Below, piece by piece: positions 14,401 to 26,588 of a DNA stretch of 64,000 bases. This DNA is from Linepithema humile (taxonomy: Eukaryota; Arthropoda; Insecta; Hymenoptera; Formicidae), in NCBI RefSeq assembly GCF_040581485.1, contig NC_090128.1, positions 11,036,001 through 11,100,000 of the forward strand, given 5' to 3'. The stretch's first letter is position 1, and the number at the start of each line of letters is the position of its first letter. The notes under the pieces were generated by a model. That model had not been told where the DNA came from, ran no database searches, and worked only from the letters and a program-made list of their open reading frames with translations. Made by a program: the position numbers and the translations under genes.

Positions 14401-16374
14401 CGCATCTTTGAATATTTTTTAAGAAAAATATTTTCCCCTGCCTTAATTAAGGAATAATATTTATCTAAATATTCTTTTATGATATGTTACATTTCCAAGC
14501 AATGTAAGAAATATTCATCATATTACATTTAAATCTTATAATTTTTTATCAAGTGATTTAAAAATTATTAGTTTTTAAAAATTATTTAGTATTTTAAAAA
14601 ATATTGTTATTAGTGATTTATTGAAACACGTGTGATAGTTCAACATTTTCTTACCTGGAGAAGTCCATATTTGATCTCCAGCTCAAGTAGCTCGTATTCT
14701 TTAACCATGGTGGGTCGATTGCTGGTGGTTGGCGGGTGATTCTTGTCCTTGGGTATTGCCCCGGTAGATTGTGCTGTCAGTGTATTTGCCAGTTGCTCTT
14801 TGTACGCCAGGACATTCGCTAAGCTGGCGAGAATAGGCTCTGACGCAAATGCCAACGTATCCGCACATTCCTCCACTTTGTACGCCTACATTGTTATCGA
14901 ATATAACATATAAATTTAAATGTAGGCCTACAAAATAATCGAACGGACTTTTTTTTATTAGAAATATTCGAATAAATTCGCTACATCTTGATTCTATCTT
15001 GATTCTATTAGATTTTGATTTTAGACAAATTTTGATTATATATCTGTAATCTTTTCGGTTATCAATAATTATTTTAGTTACCAATCTCAGATTCATAGCA
15101 AGAAAGAACATATTTCTTTCGCGTATTTATCGTTCTCATTATCGATTTTCGTCTATTTTTAAGAAATTAGGTTTCTTCTCTTTATTTATCTTTGATTGAA
15201 TCTCATTACCCACTTTTCTGATTTGCGTGAGTATGCTTGGGCAGTACATACACATTATAATCGATATAAATTTACCTGAGTATACTCGGGCAATATCATT
15301 GATAAGAAAAAATTAGACATTTTTTAAACTCTTTTTCACGAAGTAATCTGATGGAAAAGTGATTAAATCTGTATGCAACATATTTCTGGTGTTCATAAAA
15401 TTTTCTAAGGACCCAAGATAATAATAATTAAAAAAAAAAATATATATATACATATTATATAATTAATTAACAGTAGACGATATTTGCATCAATTGTCTCG
15501 AATTGCGTCAAAAGTGAGGAAAGTAAAAAATAAACTTGCATAAACGAACTTTCCAATGAAAACGTTTTAGTTTGAAACTGAGAGCACCTCGCATTTTACC
15601 TTGGCCTTTAATCGTGTCGCGTACGTACCTTCAGGAGCTTCGGATGGGAATATTGTGCCATTCGAGCTGCGCTCTCGCGCAGGATGTCCGTGACCGCTTC
15701 CCGGCGTTTCGGTTTGTGGAGTTTCTCCGCGGATCGCTTATCGAATATGAAAATCGAGAACTCCTACAAAAGGAGCAACGCTTTTCTTTATCAGCTATCA
15801 GCTTCGGATTGCGAACTTTCCGAAGAATATACACTCGGAATTGACACGCAAGAATTGAAATCCAATTACAAATGTCATTTCATTTCAGATACCAAGTTGT
15901 TCGAATTATAGATTAGCCTCATTTTCGCTTTGAAACCTTCGATTACTTTCAAGACAGATTTTCTGAGGTCGATGAATTTTAATGCCGCGATCCAATCGCG
16001 GCATTCTCTCTATTTTCATCCAGATTATATTGTCAAAAAGAAGAGAAGCTTGAGGTACTTTATCACATTTTTCGACAATTGATCGAAAAATTGATTTGAC
16101 TTTTAATAATAATTCATTCAATATTTTCGATGACGTTATTACCGTTTCGGCGTTAAAAAAAAAAACCAAAAATAAAATTATTGGGAAAATGTCGTATTTT
16201 TTTGCGGCTAATTACCATTTTGTCTTTTATCCGATAAGCGTCATATATACGCCAGACGTTCTCTGGTCCGGCTGTGGCGGACTGCTTGCCGATCTCAAAC
16301 GTGTTGCGAATCGAATCGGGAAGCAAGTCGGACAGTGCCGTGTTTTTGGACGCGTTGTTTAACTTCGCGAACAT
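4142..16374 (-). CDS. SCYL2: SCY1-like protein 2 (SCYL2) pseudokinase, 14 coding exons
   Basis: Exons, in transcript order: 16374-16216, 15763-15629, 14885-14655, 12083-11963, 11562-11479, 10761-10616, 9709-9464, 9182-9037, 8923-8773, 8558-8312, 7693-7504, 7061-6877, 6180-5924 and 4381-4142. All junctions are GT-AG with compatible phases and sum to 2538 nt (845 residues plus TGA). The ATG at 16374 follows an in-frame stop. Residues 1 to about 310 form a kinase-like fold: APE is kept (NLDYTAPE), HRD reads HRN, and DFG is replaced (SGFEF), so catalysis is doubtful. Residues to about 620 match the SCYL2 HEAT-repeat region, and the tail is rich in Ser, Pro and Gly. In other animals SCYL2 (CVAK104) acts in clathrin-coated vesicle traffic between the trans-Golgi network and endosomes; that role is inferred here. 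The last donor (5924, GTGTGT) is weak, so the final junction is the least certain. Introns carry MITEs but no exon is broken. Confidence 0.93.
4733..5023. mobile_element. MITE in the last SCYL2 intron
   Basis: The element has terminal inverted repeats of about 60 bp, beginning CCTATTAAGCTGGCA on the left and ending TGCCAGCTTAATAGG on the right. A further GTTGCTAATTTG-type repetition and an internal partial copy of the terminal word (near 4889) suggest internal rearrangement. It has no coding capacity and lies between SCYL2 exons 13 and 14. The superfamily is not clear. Confidence 0.7.
10240..10498. mobile_element. Foldback MITE in a SCYL2 intron
   Basis: Two arms of about 120 bp are imperfect inverted copies of each other, starting GGAGGATGAGTAAAA on the left and ending TTTTACTCATCCGCC on the right, and meeting with almost no loop near 10370. 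The arms share a GGCCCCCGGAG word and a GCTGAATCTGA word. The element lies between the exons ending at 10616 and starting at 9709. No transposase is encoded. Confidence 0.7.
12570..12920. repeat. Dispersed GC-richer repeat in a SCYL2 intron
   Basis: Two related sub-units are visible (about 12573-12650 and 12798-12870); both start with CGCCGCGC and contain AATTGGYCGAT. The segment AAATGGTAGAGGACTTTTC with a following CTCTACC is also found at about 61466-61505 near the other end of the window, so this is a repeated sequence. No coding potential is supported. The class is unknown. Confidence 0.5.
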
Positions 16375-16433
16375 GATGCAGCTAGTTAAAGGCCCTCTTC
16401 AATGGATTAGCGTCGACCTCGTTTCTCTGTTAT
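16375..16433 (-). other. Predicted 5' UTR part of the SCYL2 start exon
   Basis: A good acceptor (pyrimidine-rich, ending TTTGCCAG) lies just upstream of the start codon, with an in-frame stop between it and the ATG. This suggests that the first coding exon is spliced to an upstream non-coding exon. The best upstream donor on this strand is CAG|GTGAGT at 19847. Confidence 0.5.
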
Positions 16434-18187
16434 CTGGCAAACCAAAATCGCATTGACCGTATTATTCTGCCGTTCGGAAAAAGGGGTATAAGGGGATAAA
16501 ATCAGTGTAATATCGCAAAAGCGATCTCCATGTTCGTTTGCAGATAATGGAATATTGCAACATACGTGAGAATCGGTTTTCTGGGTCTCGGTTTTCTCTA
16601 TAAATGTGAAAAGTCAAATTCATCGAAATTACATTGAAACATTTTACATTAACCTTTAAGCCCGTACTTTGTGTGGGAAAAATTTTATAGATTGGTAACG
16701 ACGTAAAAAATAGACAAACCGATTGGAATTAATCCCGTGACATCATAACCTTTAATTTGCGCAGAATGGAAAGTAAAAACATTGAAATACCTTTCGGCAT
16801 CTCTGCTTATTTGGTTTCTTTGACACGATTGCGGAGACTACATAAAATTTTAATAATAAAATTAAAAAATTGAAAAGAATAGTGGACAGATTGTACAAAG
16901 AGTTGATAGTGATTCAAGCTTTACAATCATTTGTATTAAAATTTTGAAATTTGCAATTCTTTTAAATCTGTGTAATTTCATACGTTTATTTTATTTTCAC
17001 GCTGTAACAATCGGAAAAAGAGCTTAAAAGAGATTATAATCCATTAAATAGAATATATGTTACGTGCATCGTTCGATGTTATTGTAAAATGCATCAAGAC
17101 AGAGAGACTTTTAGAGAGAAAAAGAAAAGACAGAGCGAGAAAAAATACAAAAATTTGGAAATAGTTCTCAATATATAAATGTCAGGTATTTGATTTCGTG
17201 AAATTAAAGCTTTCTGTAATTTATTGTGTAATTTATTGCATAAAAAAGTTATAAAATGTAACTTATTTTTGTAGATATGATATAAATAGAAGTGTCGTAT
17301 TTGCGTTTCATTTTACTCAAGTAAAATTTCTTTTATTTCGTTTTATTTCATTTTCTAGAAGATGCACTGTGTGATTTACAATCGATTTTTTCTTTGTGAA
17401 AGTTTAATCCCAAGCCTCTGTGCTTTGCGGTTAATTAAATTTTTTCCCTGCACCGTTACGGCATGTTCAAATACCCACGGATTCTTTGAATTTGAAATTG
17501 AATCTATGTGAAGCCCATCAGCAACAACTTTTTAATTATCAACATCGAAAATTTCGTTGAAATTACGTGCGGATGAAGTTTCTTTACTCAACTCTGCGGC
17601 TTAATTTGCGAACTCGCTTTTGCACAGCAGAAAGTGTTAAATAATCTTATAAACATGGAATTTGGATGTTCAATATTAAAATGTCTCTTATATTTGCAAC
17701 AAAATATGGAAATTAATTGCTTACAGCTGCGTAAACCAGTGATTAAACACTCACAAAGAGACTAGAAAATAAGCAAATTGTATATTTTTATGAAGAAAGA
17801 AATCTTCAGATGTTTCTTTTGACATTCAACGACGTGTTATAGAGGGGACAAAACCGCTTCGTGCTTTTCAACATATATAATGCAAAAACGAGTATTTTAT
17901 GTATACACGAATAAAATCCCTTCAAATGGGAGATTGAATAGTGAAGGAAGAAAGAGAGAAAGAAAAAGAGAGATTCTTTTATTCTTATTTATTTGGAGAG
18001 CGACATTTACCATTTACATACATCACAAATACCGACGATTTGAAAAATGAACGAGTCTTTCGAAATAAAAATACACTTTGTACAAAATCGAAAAATCGCA
18101 CTATTCTCCGTTTTTGTTCCAATTTAGTTTTTGACATTTAAGATATTGCACTTTTTTGTGGAAAGAGATATCTCTCTCTTTTTTTCT

Positions 18188-18794
18188 TGTAATCACTGTA
18201 TTAAATCGTTAAGATAGATGTTGAGCTATGCAAATTAATGCGGTGACGAGGCATGGTTGCATAGGATATGAATATTAAAGGGGAATCACGAAATTTATCG
18301 ATTTTAAAATACACGAATAACTCATGCGTTACTCTATTTGGGTGTATCAATTTGTGAAGTCTTGCATAAAAATTAATATATATTTTAAATTGAAAAAGTT
18401 GTTTGTACATTTTCGAAAATTAATCCGATGGAAATATGTTATTAATATTAAATGATTCCTATATGCATATAAAAGGATATACTGTGCGTATTTGTACAGC
18501 TGACAAAACGTGCGAATTTGCGCAACCGATTGCCTCACTTGATAAACGGTCTGATTGAGAATCAGTATGGATTTCACTCGCGTTCTATCTCCGACTGTGT
18601 ACGGACGCGTACAGAAGGATTATACGGTCTCCCGATCCCTGATTACAAACATCCAGGCGCGAATAATTGACGGCGATCCGCATCGATCACATCGATGCCC
18701 TTGATCTGAGCGTCCGAAAAATGCAACCATGCCTCGTCACCGCATTAATTTGCATAGCTCAACATCTATCTTGACGATTTAATACAGTGATTAC
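18188..18794. repeat. Long inverted repeat in the SCYL2 5' intron
   Basis: Arms of about 73 bp (18188-18260 and 18722-18794) are near-identical inverted copies around a unique spacer of about 460 bp. Both arms contain the word GCGGTGACGAGGCATGG. The outer edges run into CT/GA microsatellite sequence. No transposon terminus or target duplication is evident, so this may be an inverted duplication rather than a MITE. Confidence 0.65.
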
Positions 18795-19299
18795 AAGAAA
18801 AAGAGAGAGAGAGAAAGAGAGAGAGAGAAAGAGAAAGGAAGGAGAAAGTGAATGAATACGTGAGTGAATGAGTGAGTCAATGAGTTGTAGCATGGAAGCT
18901 GAACAGTGACGGGAGGATGGAGGACAGTACATCTCAAACCTGGACTCCTCTCCGCTTTCTCAGAGGATTTTCCGTCCAGGAAATATGATTCCTGGAGGCG
19001 TTCTTCGCTTCGAGCTGCTTTCGTTTCCTTCCTTCCTTCCTTCTTCCAGCCAACTTCGCTTTCTGTCACGAAAAGGTCTTAACAATCTCCCTCTCTCTCT
19101 CTCTCTCTCTCTTTCTGTCTTTCTCGCCCGCGTAGTATTAACATCGCGCCGTGGAATTTTAATAGCGTTACCGCGGCTAATTGGTAGGCCCATAAATTTT
19201 CGACGAATTGACGTTAATGAGCGTTATCCGCTCCGGTATAAATCGATAATTATCGTGCGAGCCGTTAAACGTTAATAGCGTACGAGCGCACCCTTTTAA

Positions 19300-20700
19300 T
19301 CACAAGCTCTGATCTTCTCCTCCGATGCCCTACGGCAACGTGCGACGCGATTATCCTGCCGGATTCTCAGGTGACCCCAATTTTACTTTCCCTAATTTCC
19401 CTTCGTAATTTTTCTCACGCTTTCTCCGTCACTCCGCTCTAGCACCAACGTGTCGAAACAGGACAGCACCAACACTCGCCGTGCAAATGTGATTCAAAAA
19501 TCGAAGAACGACACGTCTCGGGCAGGACGACGAGTCCTGCGGAGATGCAACTAGCGCGACTACGCGTCCTTAAAAGCGCGACCATAAACGTGAGGCCACC
19601 GCGCGCGGGCCGTCGTCGCAATTGTCGTCACGAGATCTGAAGGATTCGCGGGGATCGCGGGGATCTGCGAGAAAAACTGAAAGCCACGCGGGAGAATCCT
19701 GAAAGAGAGTTGCAACAAACAACGTACACACACAGAGACATACATATACTTACAATGGAACGTGATGAGAATGAACGAAAAATGATGCACCGCGGACGGA
19801 CGTATACGGATAGACGGGAAGGAGAGCGCGAGAGCGTGCGACTCACCTGTTGCCGAACGATACCGGGAAACGCGCGATATCACACCAGCGCACACAGGCA
19901 GGCCCTCTCTCTGTACCAGAGAAGAGAAAGAGGAAGCGGAAAGAGGAGACACAGCGGCGGCGGCAGCGGCAGCGGCAGCTGTGAAAAGAGGGTAGAGACG
20001 ATCGCGTTGAGAGCGAGCAGATAAGCAATAGGCGCGTGGCGCGCGCGCGATGCACAATCGCGAGGGTGAGAGCTTTCGGGTGGCACGCGCTGTCTGTAGT
20101 GTGTGGCACCGTGTGGTTCTCTCGTACACTACGCTGTGCGATGGGATGTGTCGATCGTGTATCGCAACGATAAACTGACAGGCAGCGACCGGAGAGGATC
20201 CTTTTATCCTGTAAACAGGACTCCTACCTCCCCGCCGCCCGGCGTATCGCCGTTGACGGCGATGTCGACGTCGACGTTGACGACGACTGATCCACGCACG
20301 CGCGCACCCTCCTGGCTCTCCGCCTCCGGCTGACGGGTCCTCGCCCGGCTCCGGGCTCAGGGTGTAGGCCTCTGTGCTGCCTGGAAATTATAGGTCTGGG
20401 CTGCAGATAGGTAGGTAGCTGTTGGATATACGCGGGGGATGTGTACGTGCGAAGGAGGAGAATGGGGATTGATGTGGGATATACGGGGCTTTCCTCTCGG
20501 CTTCAGCTCAACGCGGTCGCACTGAAAAACTTGCCTGCCTACATCAATACGCTCGACCACCTCTTCACCTCCACCGACGACGAGATATCACGAAACGACG
20601 AACGATTGCCTGCTAACTGGCTGGTTGATACGACTGATTGCCCTACTGACTGAGTGACCGATGGGACGATCGAACAGCATCGATAGACGCATCGAGCTTT
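19300..20700 (-). promoter_or_regulatory. CpG-rich promoter and first-exon region, probably of SCYL2
   Basis: Composition changes sharply to GC-rich and CpG-rich sequence, with CT/GA microsatellites (around 19090-19115) and a CGG/CAG-type triplet run (around 19950-19980). A strong minus-strand splice donor (AACAG|GTGAGT, exon end 19847) lies inside it. Together with the acceptor before the SCYL2 start codon, this supports a non-coding first exon ending at 19847. Open frames here on both strands have low-complexity Arg/Ser/Ala composition and are not accepted as genes. The transcription start is not determinable, and a divergent plus-strand promoter is possible. Confidence 0.45.
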
Positions 20701-22411
20701 AACGTCCTACAATCATGCTAAAAGCTCGTAAAACTTGTTGAACTCTTTTGCGTAATTTGTATCTTAATTGATTTGATTCTCTTAGAGCAGATTAAGGAGT
20801 ATAACTTTAAAACGCATTCAGGATAAGTGAAATTTATAATTTAGTAAGGTTGATGTTGTTATGAGTGAAATTTTTAGATTTTATGGAGATAAGAATTTAA
20901 TAATATAAAACAGCATTTATGGCTGCTCATAAAATTTTTGTTTTGTCATGTTTTATTACTTTAGTAACATCGGTACATATGCACATATTAACAAGTAAAA
21001 TCCCATAAATAACGAAAAGTACGAAGTTCAGAAATGATACAAATTAAAAATTTAGATACACGAAATTATGTAGAATGTCAGAATTTGACACACTACAGGC
21101 TCTTATTTCTGCGTTGAGGGATTTTCCCCAGAGATTTCGTTACGTATGGATTCTGACGTCACTTTCGACTTTGTCAGAAATATAAGTCATGGTCGTATCT
21201 CTAGCTTCGGCATTGTGACAAGTTTGTCGCCAATCAACGGACCAATCGATAGACTGATTTAATTTAGTCGTGATCATGCTATTGTATCGCGGTGTCTATT
21301 GTACATCCGGCTCGATTGGATCTTCTATCATTCTCATTTTCCTGGACGATTGTCAGCCGTATCGGCCGGCAAATTTATGTCCCAATAACACTTTAGACTC
21401 TCGTAAAATCACGTTTAACAGAGTCACGCGCGCGTTGCTCGACTTGCCTAGATTTCGATATTTAATTAAACGTACTTATACAAAAAAAGTAACCATTTTA
21501 AAGATATTATTCTTTAAATAGTTATTTTAGAAAATGTTAAAAATAAAATTCCACTGTAACGCTAAATATAGAATATTTATTTCTACATTAGCTTCTGACG
21601 ATTCTGTCATGCACATTATACATATTCAGCATATACGAAAAATCTTCAAGAGTCCAAAAATTTATTGTAGATTTCTTTTTGTTTAATTTTCCGCTTAATA
21701 TCAAATCTGTTTATTGAAAATCTCATAAAAAGTAGTATTTGGAAATTTTAAATTGAATAAAATATTCGGAAATTATTATAATTCAAACATTAAAAAAAAC
21801 TTATGTGAAATAGACACTTTATTGATTGGATATAAAAAAAAATCTTTACCTTGTACGTTTAATTCTTTTAAATTATGGTAATTTTATTTATAGCATGGCT
21901 TAAGGCATTAAAAAATACTTACTGCGCGCTTTTATTCGTCTTTTAAACAAATATTTATTTGAAAAATTATACAAATTTTAAAACAAATTTATTTTATTAA
22001 AAAATTTTATTAAAGCGATTTTTTTTCTATTTTCAATGCATACTATTTTTGCTTCAAAATTATTCGAACTATCTAAGATATCCAAACTCGACGTTTTTTT
22101 ACTTTGAATTGTTTAAACATTTCGAACATGCCAATAATATATAAATTATATATTCGAATCTTTTGTATGAGTTCTAAAAAGCTCGTCTTTACTGTTTAAA
22201 ATATTTGTAATTTTGAAATATTTGTAGTATATTTGTTTGTTTAGCGTGTGAAGCTGGAGAAAGAAAAACAGCTTTACATGTTCTGAAATAGGATCATTAA
22301 TCATAAGGAGGATTAAGGATAAGAAGATATACGCATTTGCAATTCTAACATTTGTAGTTCAAAATTTTATTATCGACATGTAAATAGAAAGTGAAAGTAA
22401 TTAATACAATA
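20700..22411. other. Gene-free AT-rich DNA
   Basis: No exon, transposase fragment or structured repeat was recognised in this stretch. Its open frames are short and without family signatures. Confidence 0.5.
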
Positions 22412-23530
22412 CAGAGTGTCCCATTTTAACTGACCACCTCTGTTAACTTCGCAGGAAATGGTCAGATAAAAAATATTCTATACAAAAGTTATTGGGTTTG
22501 GAGGGGGACATCCGATGGTGACATTGGTTTAACCTAGGGTATACGTGCCAAGGTTATATGGAGGTCAACTTTGTTTTTTTAAATGGAACACCCTATTTTT
22601 TATTCCAGAATCTAATAGATGGCGTCAAGAGCTTTTCAAAACACTATAATCAAGTTATTTTTTATTAAGTACTTTTCGAGTTATGAAGCTTGTAAGTTAC
22701 AGTATTTTGACATAAAATACAAAATATCTCTTGTAAAACATTCAATTTTCGAGAATCTTACCTTAATTCTTTTATGCACAAAATAATGAGACAAATCAAT
22801 TGATATAAAAAAAACACATTGTTGCTTTTAAGAAAAAATATGTAATTTGCAACATGCAGCTGCATACTTTTTTTTAAAAGCAATTATGTGTTTTCTTTAT
22901 ATCAATTGATTTGCCTCATTATTTTGTGCATAAAAGTATTAAGGTAAGATTCCCGAAAACTGAATGTTTTACAACAGGGCTCGGAATTATTTCATCTTTT
23001 CGGCCGATTCTCGTGATATACGCCTCCTTTCCTCTCCTTACCGCGCGCGCAGCAGCCGCTAGGGCCAGCGCCGCCGAGCGTTAGGAGTGACGCTATTCGA
23101 TTAATCTTAAAAAAATACCTTACCTGCCGCACGTGCGGTAAAGAGAGGAGAGGAGGCGTATACCATGAGAATCGACCAAAAAGATGAAATAAATCCAAGC
23201 CCTGTTTTACAAGATATTTTGTATTTTATGTCAAAATACTGTAACTTATAAGCTTCATAACTCGAAAAATACTTAATAAAAAATAACTTGATTATAGTGT
23301 TTTGAAAAGCTCTTGATGTCAGCTATTAGATTCTGGAATAAAAAATAGGGTGTTCCATTTAAAAAAACAAAATTGACCTCCATATAACCTTGGCACGTGT
23401 ACTCTAGGTTAAACCAATGTCACCATCGGATGTTTCCCTCTAAACCCAATAACTTTTGTAGAGAATATTTTTTTATCTGACCATTTCCTGCGAAGGTGAC
23501 AAGGGTGGTCAGTTAAAATGAGACACCCTG
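22412..23530. mobile_element. 1.1-kb foldback MITE flanked by TA
   Basis: Two long arms (about 22412-22970 and 23205-23530 plus inner inverted parts) are inverted copies beginning CAGAGTGTCCCATTTTAA and ending with a near-complement that closes CACCCTG. Both ends are flanked by TA, consistent with a Tc1/mariner-type target. Words such as AGAGCTTTTCAAAACACTATA and TACTTTTCGAGTTATGA recur at 60250-60340, so the family is dispersed. A separate hAT-type MITE is inserted inside. No coding capacity. Confidence 0.8.
22975..23204. mobile_element. Nested hAT-type MITE, CAGGGCTCGG family, copy 1
   Basis: The element starts CAGGGCTCGGAATTATTTC and ends with an imperfect complement closing AGCCCTG. It is flanked by an exact 8-bp duplication, TTTTACAA (22967-22974 and 23205-23212), which fixes both ends and is typical of hAT insertions. 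The arms carry a GC-rich word around GCCGCTAGGGCCAGCG. It sits inside the TA-flanked foldback element and is therefore younger than it. Confidence 0.85.
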
Positions 23531-25162
23531 TATATTCCAACAATGTATTAATAGGCGGTATTTTCGGAGTAGATTCTGTGATGAAATTAATGCGGATATT
23601 TCCTTTACGAAGGCGTCGAGCTAGCTCATTATTTGTTATCGATTTACAAATGTCAACATTAAACATTTTATCGGCTTAGTCTCAAACTGAATCTTTTTGC
23701 AGCAAAGCTCAGTTCAACAATAATTAATATTCTGTAATTTATGAAAATTGAATTCGTGAGGGATTTCTTATTTCCGAAGCTCACAATCAGTTGAAAGGCT
23801 GTTCCTTTGCCACGACATTTTTATCGAGTAAAAATCAATCAACTGCTCGTTTACATCGTTCGAGGAATATAAAATTAAGGCGATCTCAATTTTCTAGATC
23901 GAGCGCATTATCACGCGTCATCTGCTCTAGGAGTGCCGCACGGAGGCAAATACCATTTTCAGGACGATCGCGTCCAGAGAGTAGAGCGCTTCCGCCGTAT
24001 CGAGCCGTTATACAGATACGATTGCGCGCAGGACAATCGGAAATAGCAGCGCAACATTTGCTAACACTATTAGCATCTCTCCGTCCGTCGGAGCGTCACA
24101 CATCCGTGATCGACAAGGTCGAAGGTGACGATGCATCATTGATTGATGACAGCCGATTTTATCTATCATTTTATTATGTCACAATTTTTCAGCGAAAATT
24201 TGAACGTGTAGAAATGTTTTTCACAGATGCAGTAGATATCTAATTGACTTAGATTGATTTGATTAGATATTTTATTTGTTGGATACAAGAAGTGTATTAG
24301 AATTTTTATTTATTAGATATATTAAATATCTAATTATCTAATTATTTATATTTATTAATCTTTAATATTTTGTATGTGAGGTAATAATGCTTTATCTCTT
24401 TATCTCTGCTTTTTAATTCATAAAGAATTAAATTGCAGATTTGGATCAGGTCAGTAACGCACGCTGTGTAATAACAACATAATCTAATTATCAATTGTAT
24501 ATTTTTTTATATCCGAAGTAAAACAAAAGTGGATAGTATTTCCAAATTATTTAAGTTATTTTTTGTGTTTTCTTTTTGTAAAGGAAAATAATATCGTAAA
24601 ACACAGCTGTATTTGTGTTTTTTTTTCTAATGCTAAGCGATCAATCATTAATTTAGAATAAAACCTTAAAATCTTATCAATCTGTTTTCTATAGAACTAT
24701 TATTATTCTGTTTATCTTTTTCTGGGAGATTTAAATTTTTTAATAGAAACAGAAATATGTTTGTTAAAATATTACAAAAAAATCGAGGATGTAATAAATT
24801 TATGAATAATATAATTAAAAATCGAGAAAAAAATTTTCCAAAAATGAAATAAACGATTATTGCAGGAAACATAGGATACTTATCATGTTAAATTATTATT
24901 AATTTTAATTATATTTAACAGTAAAAGATATAATTATGTACACATACATCCATAAGGATATGACATCGTTGTAATATTAATTTCATCGCAAATCTAACTA
25001 CATCATTGCAATATTAACTTAATTACGGTATTTTAGAATTTCGTCAAAATTTAAATTGCCGCCATCTTCTTTCCTTCACTGATTGTATGTAAGAACTATG
25101 AATACCACCCTAAAAGTACGATAGATTTCGTGCAAAGGATCATGGTCTATGAAGCAATCTAC
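23531..25162. other. Gene-free DNA
   Basis: One open frame at 23791-24243 (150 codons, plus strand) is Arg/Ser-rich at its start and matches no family I recognise; there is no splice or repeat support, so it is not called. The rest is AT-rich and featureless. Confidence 0.4.
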
Positions 25163-25455
25163 GGCTTAGTTTACACCGATTGTTCAGTACGCATACTAAT
25201 GCTCGATTCCACTAACGTAGATTAACTTTAATCTCGGTTCAACTTACTTTTCACCTTTTTCTAATTTTTAGAACTAGAAAAAGATAAAGAGTAAGTTGAA
25301 TCGAGATTAAAGTTAATCTACATTGGTGGAAATGGGCATAAATACTAAATCTGCTTCTCCGATAGGTATAAATCGTTTAGTGTAAAATCTACACCAATCA
25401 AAAAAGCAGATTTAGTACTTGGTACGCGTACTAAACAATCGGTGTAAACTAAGCC
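25163..25455. mobile_element. Harbinger-type MITE with a second palindrome nested inside
   Basis: The outer element has inverted ends GGCTTAGTTTACACCGATTG and its complement, and is a longer relative of the copy at 42586-42736, in which the middle is continuous. Here the middle is interrupted by a separate palindrome at about 25206-25336, whose arms start CCACTAACGTAGATTAAC. GG...CC termini fit the PIF/Harbinger group. The 3-bp flanks (TAC and TAT) do not match well. Confidence 0.7.
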
Positions 25456-25701
25456 TATGTTCTCTGTCGAGTCGTTTAGGAGCTACGCGATCGCGCAGAC
25501 AAATCTTAAGTGATATTTATTACAATTATGAGATAAATTATTTATTTATTGTTTCAAGTTCACTTCGGAGTTTGTCGCAGAGGTCCTGAATAACTCTTAT
25601 AAAAAATATATATATATGTACACGTGTGCTGCGCAAAATTTTCTGCGCAGCCTTTAAACTCCCTTGCCATTGGTTTATGCGTTTTAGTCTGATTCATTGT
25701 C

Positions 25702-25886
25702 TACACGGAGAAAATTTTATGTCAAAAATTACTATGTACGGCAGTAGCCGCGGACTATAAAGAAATTATAAAAATTTTCACTATGTTTTTCATACGTGAA
25801 ATATAGTAAAAATTTTCGGTCCGCGACTTCATGGTCCGCGGTCACTGCAGTACATAGTAATTTTTGATATAAAATTTTCTCCGTAT
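25702..25886. mobile_element. Small MITE with CACGGAGAAAATTTTAT ends
   Basis: Inverted ends of about 40 bp carry GGAGAAAATTTTATGTCAA and its complement, with an inner GTCCGCGG palindromic word. The element lies about 30 bp outside the left end of the P-like transposon. Exact borders are uncertain by a few bases; TA is present at each side. Confidence 0.65.
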
Positions 25887-26458
25887 ATCCTTTGCAATGT
25901 TTAGTGTCAGTCGCTAGAGTTCCTATAAGTAGAGTTGTGCCAAACCAGATTTTGTTCCCGGAAGCCACGTGACATTCATCGACGCGCGGAAAATTTAAAA
26001 TCGTTAAATGTAGATTTGAAAGATTAATGTAGTCCTTATACATTACTTTATGTCCTTTAGACATATTAAAGTAACACCAAACTTAATTCCTTCACTGTGG
26101 GAGCAATATTGTCAAATTAGACCAAAAGTGTGTAGAAAAAACGGTTCAGTGGACATTTACAATACTTGCTATACTTATTTGCTATTTATAATATTTGTTA
26201 TTTTATTTACACTTTTATGCAAAAAAGGACATGAAATCATTAAATAATGTAATATTATTTAAAAAGTTTTATTTTTTATGTACAAAATATTTTATAAATG
26301 AAAATTCACATATATATTCATACTTGCCATCTATTTGCAGTTATGAAATTTATTTTTGATCCTTTCGTATGTGTACTCTGCATAATTGAGGTAATTTCAA
26401 ACTGGCTGGTATAGATTCATGAATAAATGATTTTTCTGAAAAAATAAGAATACATTTA

Positions 26459-26588
26459 GGCCTGATTACACCAACATTATTTTGATTTTTATCAAGACTT
26501 AAATATGTGTCTATTTATAAAGAAAGATAAAAATATACACATATTTAAGTCTTGCTGAAATCTAAACTAATGTTGGTGCAACCTGGCC
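26459..26588. mobile_element. Harbinger-type MITE flanked by TTA
   Basis: Inverted ends GGCCTGATTACACCAACATT and an imperfect complement surround a short AT-rich palindromic centre. TTA is duplicated at both sides (26456-26458 and 26589-26591), matching the 3-bp TWA duplications of PIF/Harbinger elements. It lies in the 3' non-coding part of the P-like transposon. Confidence 0.75.

Noticed and set aside
19560..20129. A 189-codon minus-strand frame with an Ala run, plus overlapping frames on both strands
   Set aside because: The frames arise from a CGG/CAG-type triplet run in the CpG-rich promoter region; low complexity and overlapping on both strands.
23791..24243. A 150-codon plus-strand open frame
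   Set aside because: Arg/Ser-rich, no motif or family likeness, no splice context; it is compatible with a chance frame in locally GC-richer DNA.
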